Assembly (NCBI GenBank): GCA_020724945.1
Contig: DYFX01000044.1
Coordinates: 1 to 9,403, forward strand
Source of the DNA: Candidatus Paceibacter sp.
GTDB taxonomy: Bacteria; Patescibacteriota; Patescibacteriia; SG8-24; DYFX01
Direction of reading: 5' to 3'
Length of the DNA stretch: 9,403 nt
Shown here one piece after another: positions 1 through 8,817 of the stretch. Under the pieces are notes generated by a model. That model was given only the letters and a program-made list of their open reading frames with translations, did no database searches and had not been told where the DNA came from. Numbering within the stretch: the first letter of the stretch is position 1; every line of letters starts with the position of its first letter. Made by a program: the position numbers and the translations under genes.

Positions 1-335
1 TACTTGGCGAGGCGTCCGTAGCCGCAGCCGAGATCGAGGACCCGCATGCCGGGTTCGAGATGCCGCAGGATGAACTCCAGGCTTTCGCGGCCCTTCTCGC
101 GCTCGCGCTCTTCGCTGGAGGCCGCGATGGCGGCGTGGATCTCGTTTTCCGAAGCGAGGCCGTCCCAGACGGCGCTCTCGGCATCGACTTCCGGCAGGCT
201 CCAGACGGCGCCCTGGCGCACGGCTTCCTCGGAGAGGATGGCGCGGCCGCCGTCGTCGGGATCCGCGGCGATCGAAGTGCGTGCGAGCGTCGCGGTCGAG
301 GCGGTGTCCTCCATAGACGGAAGCGGGTGCGTCAT
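1..335 (-). CDS. Class I SAM-dependent methyltransferase, N-terminal part (runs off the left edge)
   Basis: About 111 codons are visible before the window ends. The last residues read VLDLGCGYGRLAK, the glycine-rich motif I that binds S-adenosylmethionine in class I (Rossmann-fold) methyltransferases. Ahead of it lies a roughly 95-residue lead-in, acidic and charged (SSEEREREKGRESLEFIL), typical of the helical N-terminal part that precedes motif I. The substrate cannot be read from this part; the sugar-gene neighbourhood makes a glycan or lipid substrate plausible, which is inference. In-frame ATGs lie at 413, 359, 335 and 314. The ATG at 359 falls inside a good -10 box (355-360), so it would not be in the transcript; I prefer 335, with 314 as the alternative. 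No Shine-Dalgarno sequence precedes any of them. The gene is separated from secA by 98 nt and has its own promoter. Confidence 0.75.
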   Translation of the reverse strand, partial: MTHPLPSMEDTASTATLARTSIAADPDDGGRAILSEEAVRQGAVWSLPEVDAESAVWDGLASENEIHAAIAASSEEREREKGRESLEFILRHLEPGMRVLDLGCGYGRLAK

Positions 336-354
336 CAGGCGAATAATCTTTGCC

Positions 355-383
355 AGCATAGGGTTTCGGGCGCCGGAAGTCAA
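355..383 (-). promoter_or_regulatory. Sigma70-type promoter for the left-edge methyltransferase
   Basis: On the minus strand TTGACT (378-383) is followed after exactly 17 nt by TATGCT (355-360). This matches five of six bases of the -35 consensus and four of six of the -10 consensus. The predicted transcript start is near 348, giving a leader of about 13 nt to the ATG at 335 or about 34 nt to the ATG at 314. It lies in the gap after the secA stop codon, where a promoter for the next gene is expected. Confidence 0.6.
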
Positions 384-433
384 AAACGCGGGAACGAAAA
401 CGCGACGGCACATCGCCGCCGCGCCGGGCGGCT

Positions 434-3166
<2,733 letters not shown>

Positions 3167-3177
3167 CAGGAGGTGGT

Positions 3178-3489
3178 TCAGCCGCGGAGTTCTTTCTCCT
3201 TGTTCAGCTCGCGGCCGAGCGTGCCGGCGACATTCTTGATGGCGATATAGAGGTCCTCGTTCTCGTCCTCGGCGCGCAGGAGCTTGCCGGGGATCTGCAG
3301 GTTGACCTCGGCGCGGAAGACCTCGCCCTTATGGTGGTGGTTGGTCGTGCGGCCGACCTCGACATCGGCGGAGGCGGCGTCGCCCCAGCGCTCGACCATC
3401 GGATCGAGGGCGGAAAGCTCGTTCGCGACGGCGTCCTTGATGGCGTCGGTCAGGTCGAGGTTGGTCCCTTTGATGCGGTTGATCTTCAT
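3178..3489 (-). CDS. hpf: Short ribosome hibernation-promoting factor (HPF/RaiA family)
   Basis: This 103-residue protein belongs to the S30AE/sigma-54 modulation family, which binds the 30S decoding region and silences or pairs ribosomes under stress. It starts MKINRIKGTNLDLTDAIKDA and carries the family's core pattern of a GEVFRAEVNLQIPGKLLRAE strand pair (about 55-74) followed by EDLYIAIKNVAGTLGRELNK. Only the single N-terminal domain is present; the C-terminal dimerisation domain of long HPF is absent, so it is of the short HPF/YfiA class by length. It sits 30 nt after gmd and 11 nt before secA; hpf directly upstream of secA is a known arrangement in several bacterial groups. No Shine-Dalgarno sequence lies before the ATG. 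HPF versus RaiA cannot be separated by eye. Confidence 0.92.
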   Translation of the reverse strand: MKINRIKGTNLDLTDAIKDAVANELSALDPMVERWGDAASADVEVGRTTNHHHKGEVFRAEVNLQIPGKLLRAEDENEDLYIAIKNVAGTLGRELNKEKELRG

Positions 3490-3516
3490 AGGTATGTGGT
3501 GAAAATGCGTGAGGGA

Positions 3517-3545
3517 ATCCTACACCGCGAAGGCCTTTTCGCCAA
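3517..3545 (-). promoter_or_regulatory. Weak candidate internal promoter ahead of hpf-secA
   Basis: On the minus strand TTGGCG (3540-3545) is followed after 17 nt by TAGGAT (3517-3522), which overlaps the gmd stop codon. The -35 matches only three of six consensus bases and the -10 four of six. The implied start near 3510 would give a leader of about 21 nt to the hpf ATG. It could let hpf and secA be expressed apart from the sugar genes, but a match this weak can arise by chance. Confidence 0.25.
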
Positions 3546-4524
3546 GCCTGGCGCGCTGCCGTTCGAGGTCGGCGTCGACCATCATCCGGACCAGCTCCTC
3601 GAAGCCGACCTTCGGCTTCCAGCCGAGCCGCTCTTCGGCCTTGCGGGACTTGCCCTGGAGGACATTGACCTCGGCCGGCCGCTTGAAGCGCGGGTCGACC
3701 TTCACGAGGCCCTGCCAATCGGCGATGCCGACATGGGCGAAGGCGGCGTCCAGGAACTCGCGGACGGAATGCGTCTCCCCCGTCGAGACGAGGTAGTCGT
3801 CGCCGTGGGACTGCTGGAGCATCAGCCACATCGCTTCCACATAATCGCCGGCGAAGCCCCAGTCGCGGCGCGCGTCGAGGTTGCCGAGGCTGATGCTCTC
3901 CTCGAGACCGAGCTTGATGCGCGCGACGCCTTCGGCGATCTTGCGCGTCACGAACTCGCGGCCGCGGATCGGCGACTCGTGGTTGAAGAGGATGCCGTTG
4001 GCGGTGAACATCCCGTAGCTCTCGCGGAAGTTGACCGTCATCCAGTAGGCGTAGAGCTTCGAGATGGCGTAGGGGCTGCGCGGATGGAACGGCGTGCGCT
4101 CCGTCTGGACGCCGCCGTCTTCGGCGCTGTTGCCGAACATCTCGCTGGTCGAGGCCTGGTAGAACTTTGCCGTGGGCTGATGATGCTTGACGGCGTTCAG
4201 GAGATAGAGGACGCCGAGCGCGTTGGCTTCGGTCGTCAGCCGCGCGAGATCCCAGGACGCGCCGACGAACGACTGCGCCGCGAGGTTGTAGACCTCGTCG
4301 GGCCGCGTGGAGCGGATGAGCTGGAGCAGGGAGCCTTCGTCCGTCAGGTCGCCCGTCACGAACTCGATGCCGGAGGTGACGCCGAGGTAATCGGTGTTCG
4401 AGAAGTTCGGGTTCGAGTGGCGCGGGACGAGACCGAAGACGCGGTAGCCCTTCTCGAGGAGGAGCTTGGCGAGATACGGGCCGTCCTGTCCGGTGATGCC
4501 GGTGACGAAGGCGGTTTTCTGCAT
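3520..4524 (-). CDS. gmd: GDP-mannose 4,6-dehydratase
   Basis: An extended short-chain dehydrogenase/reductase that converts GDP-mannose to GDP-4-keto-6-deoxymannose, precursor of GDP-fucose, GDP-rhamnose and related sugars for surface glycans. It has 334 residues; family members are commonly 340-373. Visible are the NADP-binding GITGQDG (9-15), the active-site region ASTSEMFG (124-131) with T126 and E128, the catalytic SPYAISK (150-156) with Y152 and K156, NHESPIRGREFVTRKI (181-196), LGNLDARRDWGFAGDYVEAMW (213-233) and the C-terminal RPAEV (282-286) with LGWKP (300-304). The open frame extends upstream into murB, but the ATG at 4524 gives the canonical MQKTAFVTGITGQDG start. The segment after the first strand is shorter than in E. 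coli Gmd and reads VPRHSNPN, so the cofactor loop is divergent. No reductase or epimerase partner lies beside it. The gap to murB is 23 nt. Confidence 0.9.
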   Translation of the reverse strand: MQKTAFVTGITGQDGPYLAKLLLEKGYRVFGLVPRHSNPNFSNTDYLGVTSGIEFVTGDLTDEGSLLQLIRSTRPDEVYNLAAQSFVGASWDLARLTTEANALGVLYLLNAVKHHQPTAKFYQASTSEMFGNSAEDGGVQTERTPFHPRSPYAISKLYAYWMTVNFRESYGMFTANGILFNHESPIRGREFVTRKIAEGVARIKLGLEESISLGNLDARRDWGFAGDYVEAMWLMLQQSHGDDYLVSTGETHSVREFLDAAFAHVGIADWQGLVKVDPRFKRPAEVNVLQGKSRKAEERLGWKPKVGFEELVRMMVDADLERQRARLGEKAFAV

Positions 4525-4547
4525 ACGCGCTTGAGGGTATCCGGTTT

Positions 4548-5519
4548 TCAGAATCCGAGCAACTGGACCTCCTCCTCGAGCTGGACGCCGTAGAGATCGC
4601 GGATCTTCATCTTGACGAGCGAGATGAGCTGGAGGACATCGGAGGCGGTGGCGTTCCCGAGGTTCACCAGGAAGTTGCCGTGCTTGGGCGAGACCCGCGC
4701 CCCGCCGATCGTCGTGCCTTTGAGGTCGGCCTGCTCGATGAGCCAGCCGGCGGGGATGCGTTTGGCCTTCAGGAAGGCCTCCGGCACTTCGAGCGCCGCC
4801 TTCAGCTTGGCGATGTCGGCCTCGTCCGTGAAATCGAAATTCTTGAACATGCAGCCGGCCGAAGGGTTGTCGCTCGGCTGTTCGAGCTTGCGCTGGGAGA
4901 GCACGGCATCGAGCTTGGCGAGGCACGCCTCCTTGGGCGCGTGCGCGAGCTCGAACTCGACATCGAGGATGATGTCGGCGCTCCGCTTGAAGGCGGATTC
5001 GCGATAGCCGAAGCGGCAGTCCACCGGCGTGTAGACGACGCGCTCGACCTTGCCGTCCGCGACCCGCAGGGCGTCGACCGACGCGAGCGCGTCCTTCGTC
5101 TCGCCGCCGAAGCATCCCGCGTTGCCGCGCACGGCGCCGCCGACGGTGCCCGGGAGCGAGACGGCCCATTCGAGGCCCGTCAGCCCCGCTTCGGCGGTCT
5201 TGCGCGCCAGGAAGGCCGAGGGCACGCCCGCTTCGGCGTAGACTCGCTCCCCGTCGATCGACCAGCCGCGGTTGGCGGCCTGGATGACGAGGCCGCGGAA
5301 GCCCTCGTCGCTCGGGAGGGTGTTGGAGCCGCCGCCGAAGACGACGAACGGGAGGCCGTCGGCGAGGCAGGCTTCGACCGCCCGCACGATCTCGTCGGAC
5401 GATTTCGCTTCGAGATAGAAATCCGCCGGACCTCCGATCCGGATGTTGACATGCTTCGCGAGCGGTTCCTGTTCCTTCAACCGGTCGCCGAACAAATTTT
5501 TGATGCGGTCAGCCTGCAT
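4548..5519 (-). CDS. murB: UDP-N-acetylenolpyruvoylglucosamine reductase MurB
   Basis: A cytoplasmic FAD enzyme that reduces UDP-GlcNAc-enolpyruvate with NADPH to UDP-N-acetylmuramate, the second committed step of peptidoglycan synthesis. In 323 residues it shows NIRIGGPADF (25-34), FAD-binding FGGGSNTL (61-68), SLPGTVGGAVRGNAG (121-135), GYRESAFK (171-178), PSAGCMFKN (219-227) and the C-terminal LEEEVQLLG (314-322), whose last Glu (E317) fits the conserved catalytic Glu. The position usually held by the proton-donating Ser in the G-S-x-F motif is Cys (C223). The frame is open upstream to 5633, but the ATG at 5519 gives the family N-terminus; the extra residues would only read through the glycosyltransferase gene. 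It overlaps the end of that gene by 11 nt, so translation is probably coupled. Confidence 0.95.
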   Translation of the reverse strand: MQADRIKNLFGDRLKEQEPLAKHVNIRIGGPADFYLEAKSSDEIVRAVEACLADGLPFVVFGGGSNTLPSDEGFRGLVIQAANRGWSIDGERVYAEAGVPSAFLARKTAEAGLTGLEWAVSLPGTVGGAVRGNAGCFGGETKDALASVDALRVADGKVERVVYTPVDCRFGYRESAFKRSADIILDVEFELAHAPKEACLAKLDAVLSQRKLEQPSDNPSAGCMFKNFDFTDEADIAKLKAALEVPEAFLKAKRIPAGWLIEQADLKGTTIGGARVSPKHGNFLVNLGNATASDVLQLISLVKMKIRDLYGVQLEEEVQLLGF

Positions 5520-6591
5520 AGTCCTTGATGGCGTCCTGATAGGCGGCGTCCATGTCGGCGCCGACCGTCTCCCAGCGGAAGCGGTCGATGCTCTTGGGTG
5601 CGGCGTCCGACATGCGTTTCCAAAGCCCTTCATCCGAGAGGACGCGCTCGATGGCGGCGGCGAGCTTCTCGGGGTTTCCGGGCGGGACGAGGAATCCGTT
5701 CACGCCGTCCTGGATGATGTCTTCCGCGCCGGAATCGAGACAGCCGATGACCGGCAAGCCGTAGGTCATCGCTTCGAGATAGACCAGGCCGAGACCCTCG
5801 AAGGCGGTGCCGTCGTGCTCCGACGGCAGGACGAACAGATCCGCGGCGCCGTAGGCCGCGTTCAGTTCGTCTTCCGGGACGCGGCCGGCGAGACGCACGC
5901 GATCGTCGAGCCCCAGTTCCCGCACGCGCCCCTCGACCCGCGCGGCGTAGGCGTTCGGTTCCTTCGGGCCGATGATGTCGGCGCGGAAACTGAAGCCCTT
6001 CGCCTTCAACGTACCGAGCGCCTCGACCAGCGTATGGAAGCCTTTGCGCGCCTTGACCGCGCCGACCGAGACGATGCGGCCCTCTCCGCTCATCGCGTCC
6101 TTGCGACCACCGCGTTCGACGGGCGTGAAGCCGCCGTAGACGATGGTCGTCTTGGCGCCCTTCGTCCCCTGTTCGAAGACCTTCAGCGTGTACTTGCTCA
6201 AGACCGCCACGCGGCCGGCACGGCGGAACGCCAGGCGATAGAGCCAGCGCACGGCGGACGAATACGAGCGGATGTCGGCGAAGGTGCCGCAGACCGAGAC
6301 GACGAGCGGCTTGCCGAGGAGGATCGACAGGAAGAACGCGACCGGCGCCGCGGGCTCGACGGCGGCATGGATGACATCGACGCCCTTCAGCTCCTTGCGA
6401 AGCGAGAGCGCGTCGAGGAGCGCGAGGCCGGGTTGATGCCATCGGATCTCCCTGGAACGGAGGCGCGTCGGGTCGGGAGCGATGACATTCCCCGCGCCGT
6501 GCCGCCGCCGCGCCTCGCGCAAGAAGCCGGCGGCATAGCGCCCCCAGCCGATGGTCTCGTCCGAAGTCGTGGTGATGAAGGCGATGCGCAT
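5509..6591 (-). CDS. GT4-family (GT-B fold) glycosyltransferase
   Basis: A 360-residue retaining glycosyltransferase of the GT4 / glycosyl transferases group 1 type, expected to act at the inner face of the membrane and transfer a sugar from a nucleotide-sugar to a lipid-linked acceptor. The N-terminal domain starts MRIAFITTTSDETIGWGRYA with a glycine-rich loop. The second domain opens with VSVGAVKARKGFHTLVEAL (175-193), then ADLFVLPSEHDGTAFEGLGL and the E-x7-E donor-binding signature E265...E273, followed by EAMTYGLPVIGCLDSGAEDII and GVNGFLVPPGNPEKLAAAI. Donor and acceptor cannot be told by eye. It is the first gene of the five-gene minus-strand run, with its promoter in the divergent region and a predicted leader of about 11 nt without a Shine-Dalgarno sequence. 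Its end overlaps murB. Confidence 0.92.
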   Translation of the reverse strand: MRIAFITTTSDETIGWGRYAAGFLREARRRHGAGNVIAPDPTRLRSREIRWHQPGLALLDALSLRKELKGVDVIHAAVEPAAPVAFFLSILLGKPLVVSVCGTFADIRSYSSAVRWLYRLAFRRAGRVAVLSKYTLKVFEQGTKGAKTTIVYGGFTPVERGGRKDAMSGEGRIVSVGAVKARKGFHTLVEALGTLKAKGFSFRADIIGPKEPNAYAARVEGRVRELGLDDRVRLAGRVPEDELNAAYGAADLFVLPSEHDGTAFEGLGLVYLEAMTYGLPVIGCLDSGAEDIIQDGVNGFLVPPGNPEKLAAAIERVLSDEGLWKRMSDAAPKSIDRFRWETVGADMDAAYQDAIKDYAG

Positions 6592-6608
6592 GGTCGTTTG
6601 ACGCTCCC

Positions 6609-6637
6609 ACGATACGCCCGCCGCGCTTGAAATTCAA
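6609..6637 (-). promoter_or_regulatory. Promoter of the GT4-murB-gmd-hpf-secA run
   Basis: On the minus strand TTGAAT (6632-6637) is followed after exactly 17 nt by TATCGT (6609-6614): five of six -35 bases and four of six -10 bases match consensus. Predicted start near 6602, giving a leader of about 11 nt to the glycosyltransferase ATG at 6591. Its -35 box shares base 6632 with the -35 box of the divergent promoter. It is the only well-formed promoter I see for the whole run down to secA. Confidence 0.55.
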
Positions 6638-6638
6638 G
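6626..6638. repeat. Palindrome holding both divergent -35 boxes
   Basis: The 13-mer CTTGAAATTCAAG is a perfect inverted repeat with 6-bp arms around a single central A (6632). It lies in the middle of the 73-bp divergent region and each half supplies one -35 hexamer. It may be simply two back-to-back -35 elements or may also serve as a binding site for a dimeric regulator; the sequence alone does not decide. Confidence 0.7.
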
Positions 6639-6655
6639 GCGAACGAGGCTAGACT
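6627..6655 (+). promoter_or_regulatory. Promoter of the polyprenyl glycosylphosphotransferase gene
   Basis: TTGAAA (6627-6632) is followed after exactly 17 nt by TAGACT (6650-6655): five of six -35 and four of six -10 bases match consensus. The predicted transcript start, about 7 nt after the -10 box, is near 6662, only about 3 nt before the ATG at 6665. The transcript may therefore be nearly leaderless; the AAGG at 6657-6660 would lie upstream of the RNA start and could not serve as a ribosome binding site. Confidence 0.55.
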
Positions 6656-6664
6656 GAAGGCGGT

Positions 6665-7981
6665 ATGTCAGGCGGAATCCGCAGTTTCAAGACGCTGATC
6701 CTGGCGGCCGGGGACCTCCTCGCCGCGTACGGCGCGCTCGCGCTCGCTTTGCTCGTCCGCTACGGACAGGCCGACTTCGCCGTGCAGTGGGACGGGCATG
6801 TCCGACCGTTCACGGTCGTCTTCGCCGTCTGGTTCGTCGTCTTCTATGTCGTCGGCCTCTATGATTTCGACGCGCTTCGCAGCCGCATCGAGCTCGGCGC
6901 GCGCGCCGTCGAAGGCCTGCTCGCCGCGCTCTTCATCTCCATCGCGGTCTTCTACGCCGTGCCGAGCTTCGATATCGCGCCGAAGACGAACCTCGTCATC
7001 GCCGTCGCGTTCTACGCGGCGCTCTTCTTCGGCTGGCGGACGCTCTCGATGCGCGTCTTCGCGCAGGACCGCTTCCGCCTGAAGGTGCTGTTCCTGGGCG
7101 GCGGCGCGGAGGCGGCCGCGCTCTGCGAAGTGCTCGCCTCCAACCCCCAGCTCGGCTACACCTGCGTGGCCGCGCTCGAGGAAGGCGCGCGCGCGGAACT
7201 CCCCGCCTGCGACATCATCGTCGTCGCGCGCGGGCTGCACGGCAATCCGGAGATGACCGAGCGCCTGTACCGCAAGTTCTTCGAAGCGGTGACGGTCGTG
7301 GATCTGCCCGCCTTCTACGAGAAGATCCGCCACTCGGTGCCGGAGTCGGCGCTCGACGAGCGCTGGATCGTCGACAACCTGGCGGCGCAGGAAGCCGCCG
7401 TCTACGAGCACGGCAAGCGCCTCTTCGACCTGCTCTGCGCCGCGCTCCTCGCGCTCCCCGCGCTCGCGATCGCGCCGTTCGTCGCGCTCACGATCCGCAT
7501 CGACGACCGCGGCCCCGTGCTCTATCGCCAGGCGCGCGTCGGCAAGGGCGGGCGCGTCTTCTCCATCTTGAAGTTCCGGACGATGCGCGTCGACGCCGAG
7601 AAGCACGGCGCGGCGTTCGCGCAGGACCATGACCCGCGCGTCACGCGCGTCGGACGGTTCCTCCGCGCCACGCGGATCGACGAGCTTCCCCAGCTCTGGA
7701 ACATCCTGCGCGGCGAGATGAGTTTCGTCGGCCCGCGCCCGGAGCGCCCGGAGATCGAGGCGGAACTCGCGAAGACGATCCCTCTCTTCCCGGTCCGCCA
7801 CTTGGTGCGCCCCGGCCTGACCGGCTGGGCGCAAGTGAGCGCGCCCTACGCCGCGACGCACGACGACCACCTGCTGAAACTTCGCCACGACCTCTACTAC
7901 CTCAAATACCGTTCGTTGGCGCTCGATGTAGCCATCGTGCTGAAGACGGCGTATAGCGTGATGAAGAGGAAGGGGCGATAG
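6665..7981 (+). CDS. Undecaprenyl-phosphate sugar phosphotransferase (polyprenyl glycosylphosphotransferase, WbaP-like)
   Basis: A membrane enzyme that starts surface-polysaccharide repeat units by moving a sugar-1-phosphate from a nucleotide-sugar to undecaprenyl phosphate. In 438 residues it has four N-terminal membrane segments (about 8-32, 48-67, 82-100, 108-126), a Rossmann-like regulatory domain from 139 (VLFLGGGAEAAALCEVL), then the bacterial sugar transferase domain from about 250: KRLFDLLC, a proline-containing re-entrant membrane helix (about 252-277), GPVLYRQARVGKGG (283-296), FSILKFRTM (299-307), DPRVTRVGRFLRATRIDELP (323-342) with the D339-E340 catalytic pair, FVGPRPERPE (354-363) and RPGLTGWAQV (382-391). 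This is the full-length PHPT topology, not the short PglC form. The sugar (for example glucose or galactose phosphate) cannot be assigned. It is the only plus-strand gene and is transcribed alone between a divergent promoter and a terminator. Confidence 0.95.
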   Translation: MSGGIRSFKTLILAAGDLLAAYGALALALLVRYGQADFAVQWDGHVRPFTVVFAVWFVVFYVVGLYDFDALRSRIELGARAVEGLLAALFISIAVFYAVPSFDIAPKTNLVIAVAFYAALFFGWRTLSMRVFAQDRFRLKVLFLGGGAEAAALCEVLASNPQLGYTCVAALEEGARAELPACDIIVVARGLHGNPEMTERLYRKFFEAVTVVDLPAFYEKIRHSVPESALDERWIVDNLAAQEAAVYEHGKRLFDLLCAALLALPALAIAPFVALTIRIDDRGPVLYRQARVGKGGRVFSILKFRTMRVDAEKHGAAFAQDHDPRVTRVGRFLRATRIDELPQLWNILRGEMSFVGPRPERPEIEAELAKTIPLFPVRHLVRPGLTGWAQVSAPYAATHDDHLLKLRHDLYYLKYRSLALDVAIVLKTAYSVMKRKGR

Positions 7982-8009
7982 GAAAAGACGCCACTCAAGG
8001 CGTCTTTTC
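7982..8009. terminator. Bidirectional rho-independent terminator between convergent genes
   Basis: A perfect 11-bp inverted repeat, GAAAAGACGCC (7982-7992) and GGCGTCTTTTC (7999-8009), encloses the 6-nt loop ACTCAA. It begins right after the TAG stop of the glycosylphosphotransferase gene. The GC core is flanked by A and T runs, so both strands give a stem followed by U-rich RNA. On the minus strand the hairpin contains the last four codons and the TGA stop (7995-7997) of the methyltransferase gene, with the stop in the loop. Confidence 0.9.
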
Positions 8010-8816
8010 TTCCTTCTCAAGCAGCGCGATCGATCCGTAGCCGAAGTTCTTGAGGATCGGCAGGTGCTTGTGGCGGTCGAGGAATTTCACGAGCGGCAGC
8101 AGGAAGGAAAAGTACGGCAGGACGAGCGTCGCCGCCTCGAAACGCAGGATGCGGAAGCCTCCCTTCTTGAGGCGGCGGCGCATGACCCAGGGGTAGCGCC
8201 AGATGTGCGGGAGTTCGCCGACGCCGGCGTAGCCTTCCTGCACGCCTTCGCGTCCGAGGTTGAGCAGGATGCGGAGCAGGCCCCACGGGAGCGCGAGGAG
8301 CGCGCGCTTCGAAGGACGCCAGAAATCGGCGCCGCCGAGCTGGGAAGCGCCGGCGAGATTCAGGCAGGTCGGGAGCGCGACGATGGCGCGTTTCTTCGTG
8401 ACGCGGCGGATTTCGGAAAGGCCCTTGTCGAAATCCGGCAGGTGCTCGAGCACATGCGACGAGACGACCCAGTCGAAGCTCGCGTCGGGGAACGGCAGGT
8501 TCTCGGCGTCGCCTTGCAGGACCGTCACGCGGTCGAGCACGCCCTTCTTCTCGAGGAACGCCTTGGCGTTCTCGACATTCGGTCCCGAGATGTCCATCGC
8601 CGTCACCTTGGCGCCGCGTTCGGCGAGGTACCAGGCGAGCACGCCTTCGCCACAGCCGGCGTCGAGCACCGTCTCGCCCGGCTTCACGAACTTGGCGATC
8701 GATTCGTAGCCCATCCGATGCGCATGGCGGCGGAGCGGGTACGGCGAATTCAGCCGCTTGTCCACGATGCGGTCGCCGTAGGTCTGGTAGAAGTCCTTGA
8801 TCTGCGCGGCGTCCAT
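7995..8816 (-). CDS. Class I SAM-dependent methyltransferase (Methyltransf_11/UbiE-like)
   Basis: A 273-residue protein with a clear class I methyltransferase core: motif I VLDAGCGEG (50-58), acidic end of the second strand VTAMDIS (71-77), and the post-core pattern NLPFPDASFDWVVSSHVLEHL (106-126), followed by EIRRVTKKRAIVALPT. A 35-45-residue helical N-terminal lead-in precedes the core. The C-terminal part (from about 160) has hydrophobic and basic stretches such as LALPWGLLRILLNLG and LVLPYFSFLLPLVKFL that could rest on the membrane, as in enzymes acting on lipids or lipid-linked glycans; that is inference. The substrate is unknown. The ATG at 8816 follows the upstream stop by one base, indicating co-transcription. 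The gene ends inside the terminator hairpin. Confidence 0.9.
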   Translation of the reverse strand: MDAAQIKDFYQTYGDRIVDKRLNSPYPLRRHAHRMGYESIAKFVKPGETVLDAGCGEGVLAWYLAERGAKVTAMDISGPNVENAKAFLEKKGVLDRVTVLQGDAENLPFPDASFDWVVSSHVLEHLPDFDKGLSEIRRVTKKRAIVALPTCLNLAGASQLGGADFWRPSKRALLALPWGLLRILLNLGREGVQEGYAGVGELPHIWRYPWVMRRRLKKGGFRILRFEAATLVLPYFSFLLPLVKFLDRHKHLPILKNFGYGSIALLEKEEKTP

Positions 8817-8817
8817 A

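Noticed and set aside
415..432. GC hairpin just after the secA stop as a terminator
   Set aside because: A 6-bp GCCGCC/GGCGGC stem with a 6-nt loop is present, but no T-run follows directly; the nearest TTTT is about 15 nt further on. In GC-rich DNA such short stems are frequent.
3168..3175. Perfect Shine-Dalgarno AGGAGGTG on the plus strand
   Set aside because: No plausible plus-strand start codon at the right distance leads into a protein-like frame; the region is hpf-secA on the other strand.
3331..4593. Long plus-strand open frame opposite gmd, and a minus-strand one opposite the sugar phosphotransferase at 6668-8020
   Set aside because: Both show the same low-complexity charged composition and lie opposite genes with clear catalytic motifs; they are mirror images of GC-rich codon use.
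3520..5169. Possible fusion of an unknown domain to the N-terminus of Gmd
   Set aside because: The gmd frame is open upstream into murB, but the added part is the wrong frame of murB and is arginine-rich nonsense. The ATG at 4524 gives a complete canonical Gmd start.
4548..5633. Longer MurB start at 5633
   Set aside because: The added 38 residues lie within the glycosyltransferase coding sequence and do not resemble a MurB N-terminus; the ATG at 5519 fits.
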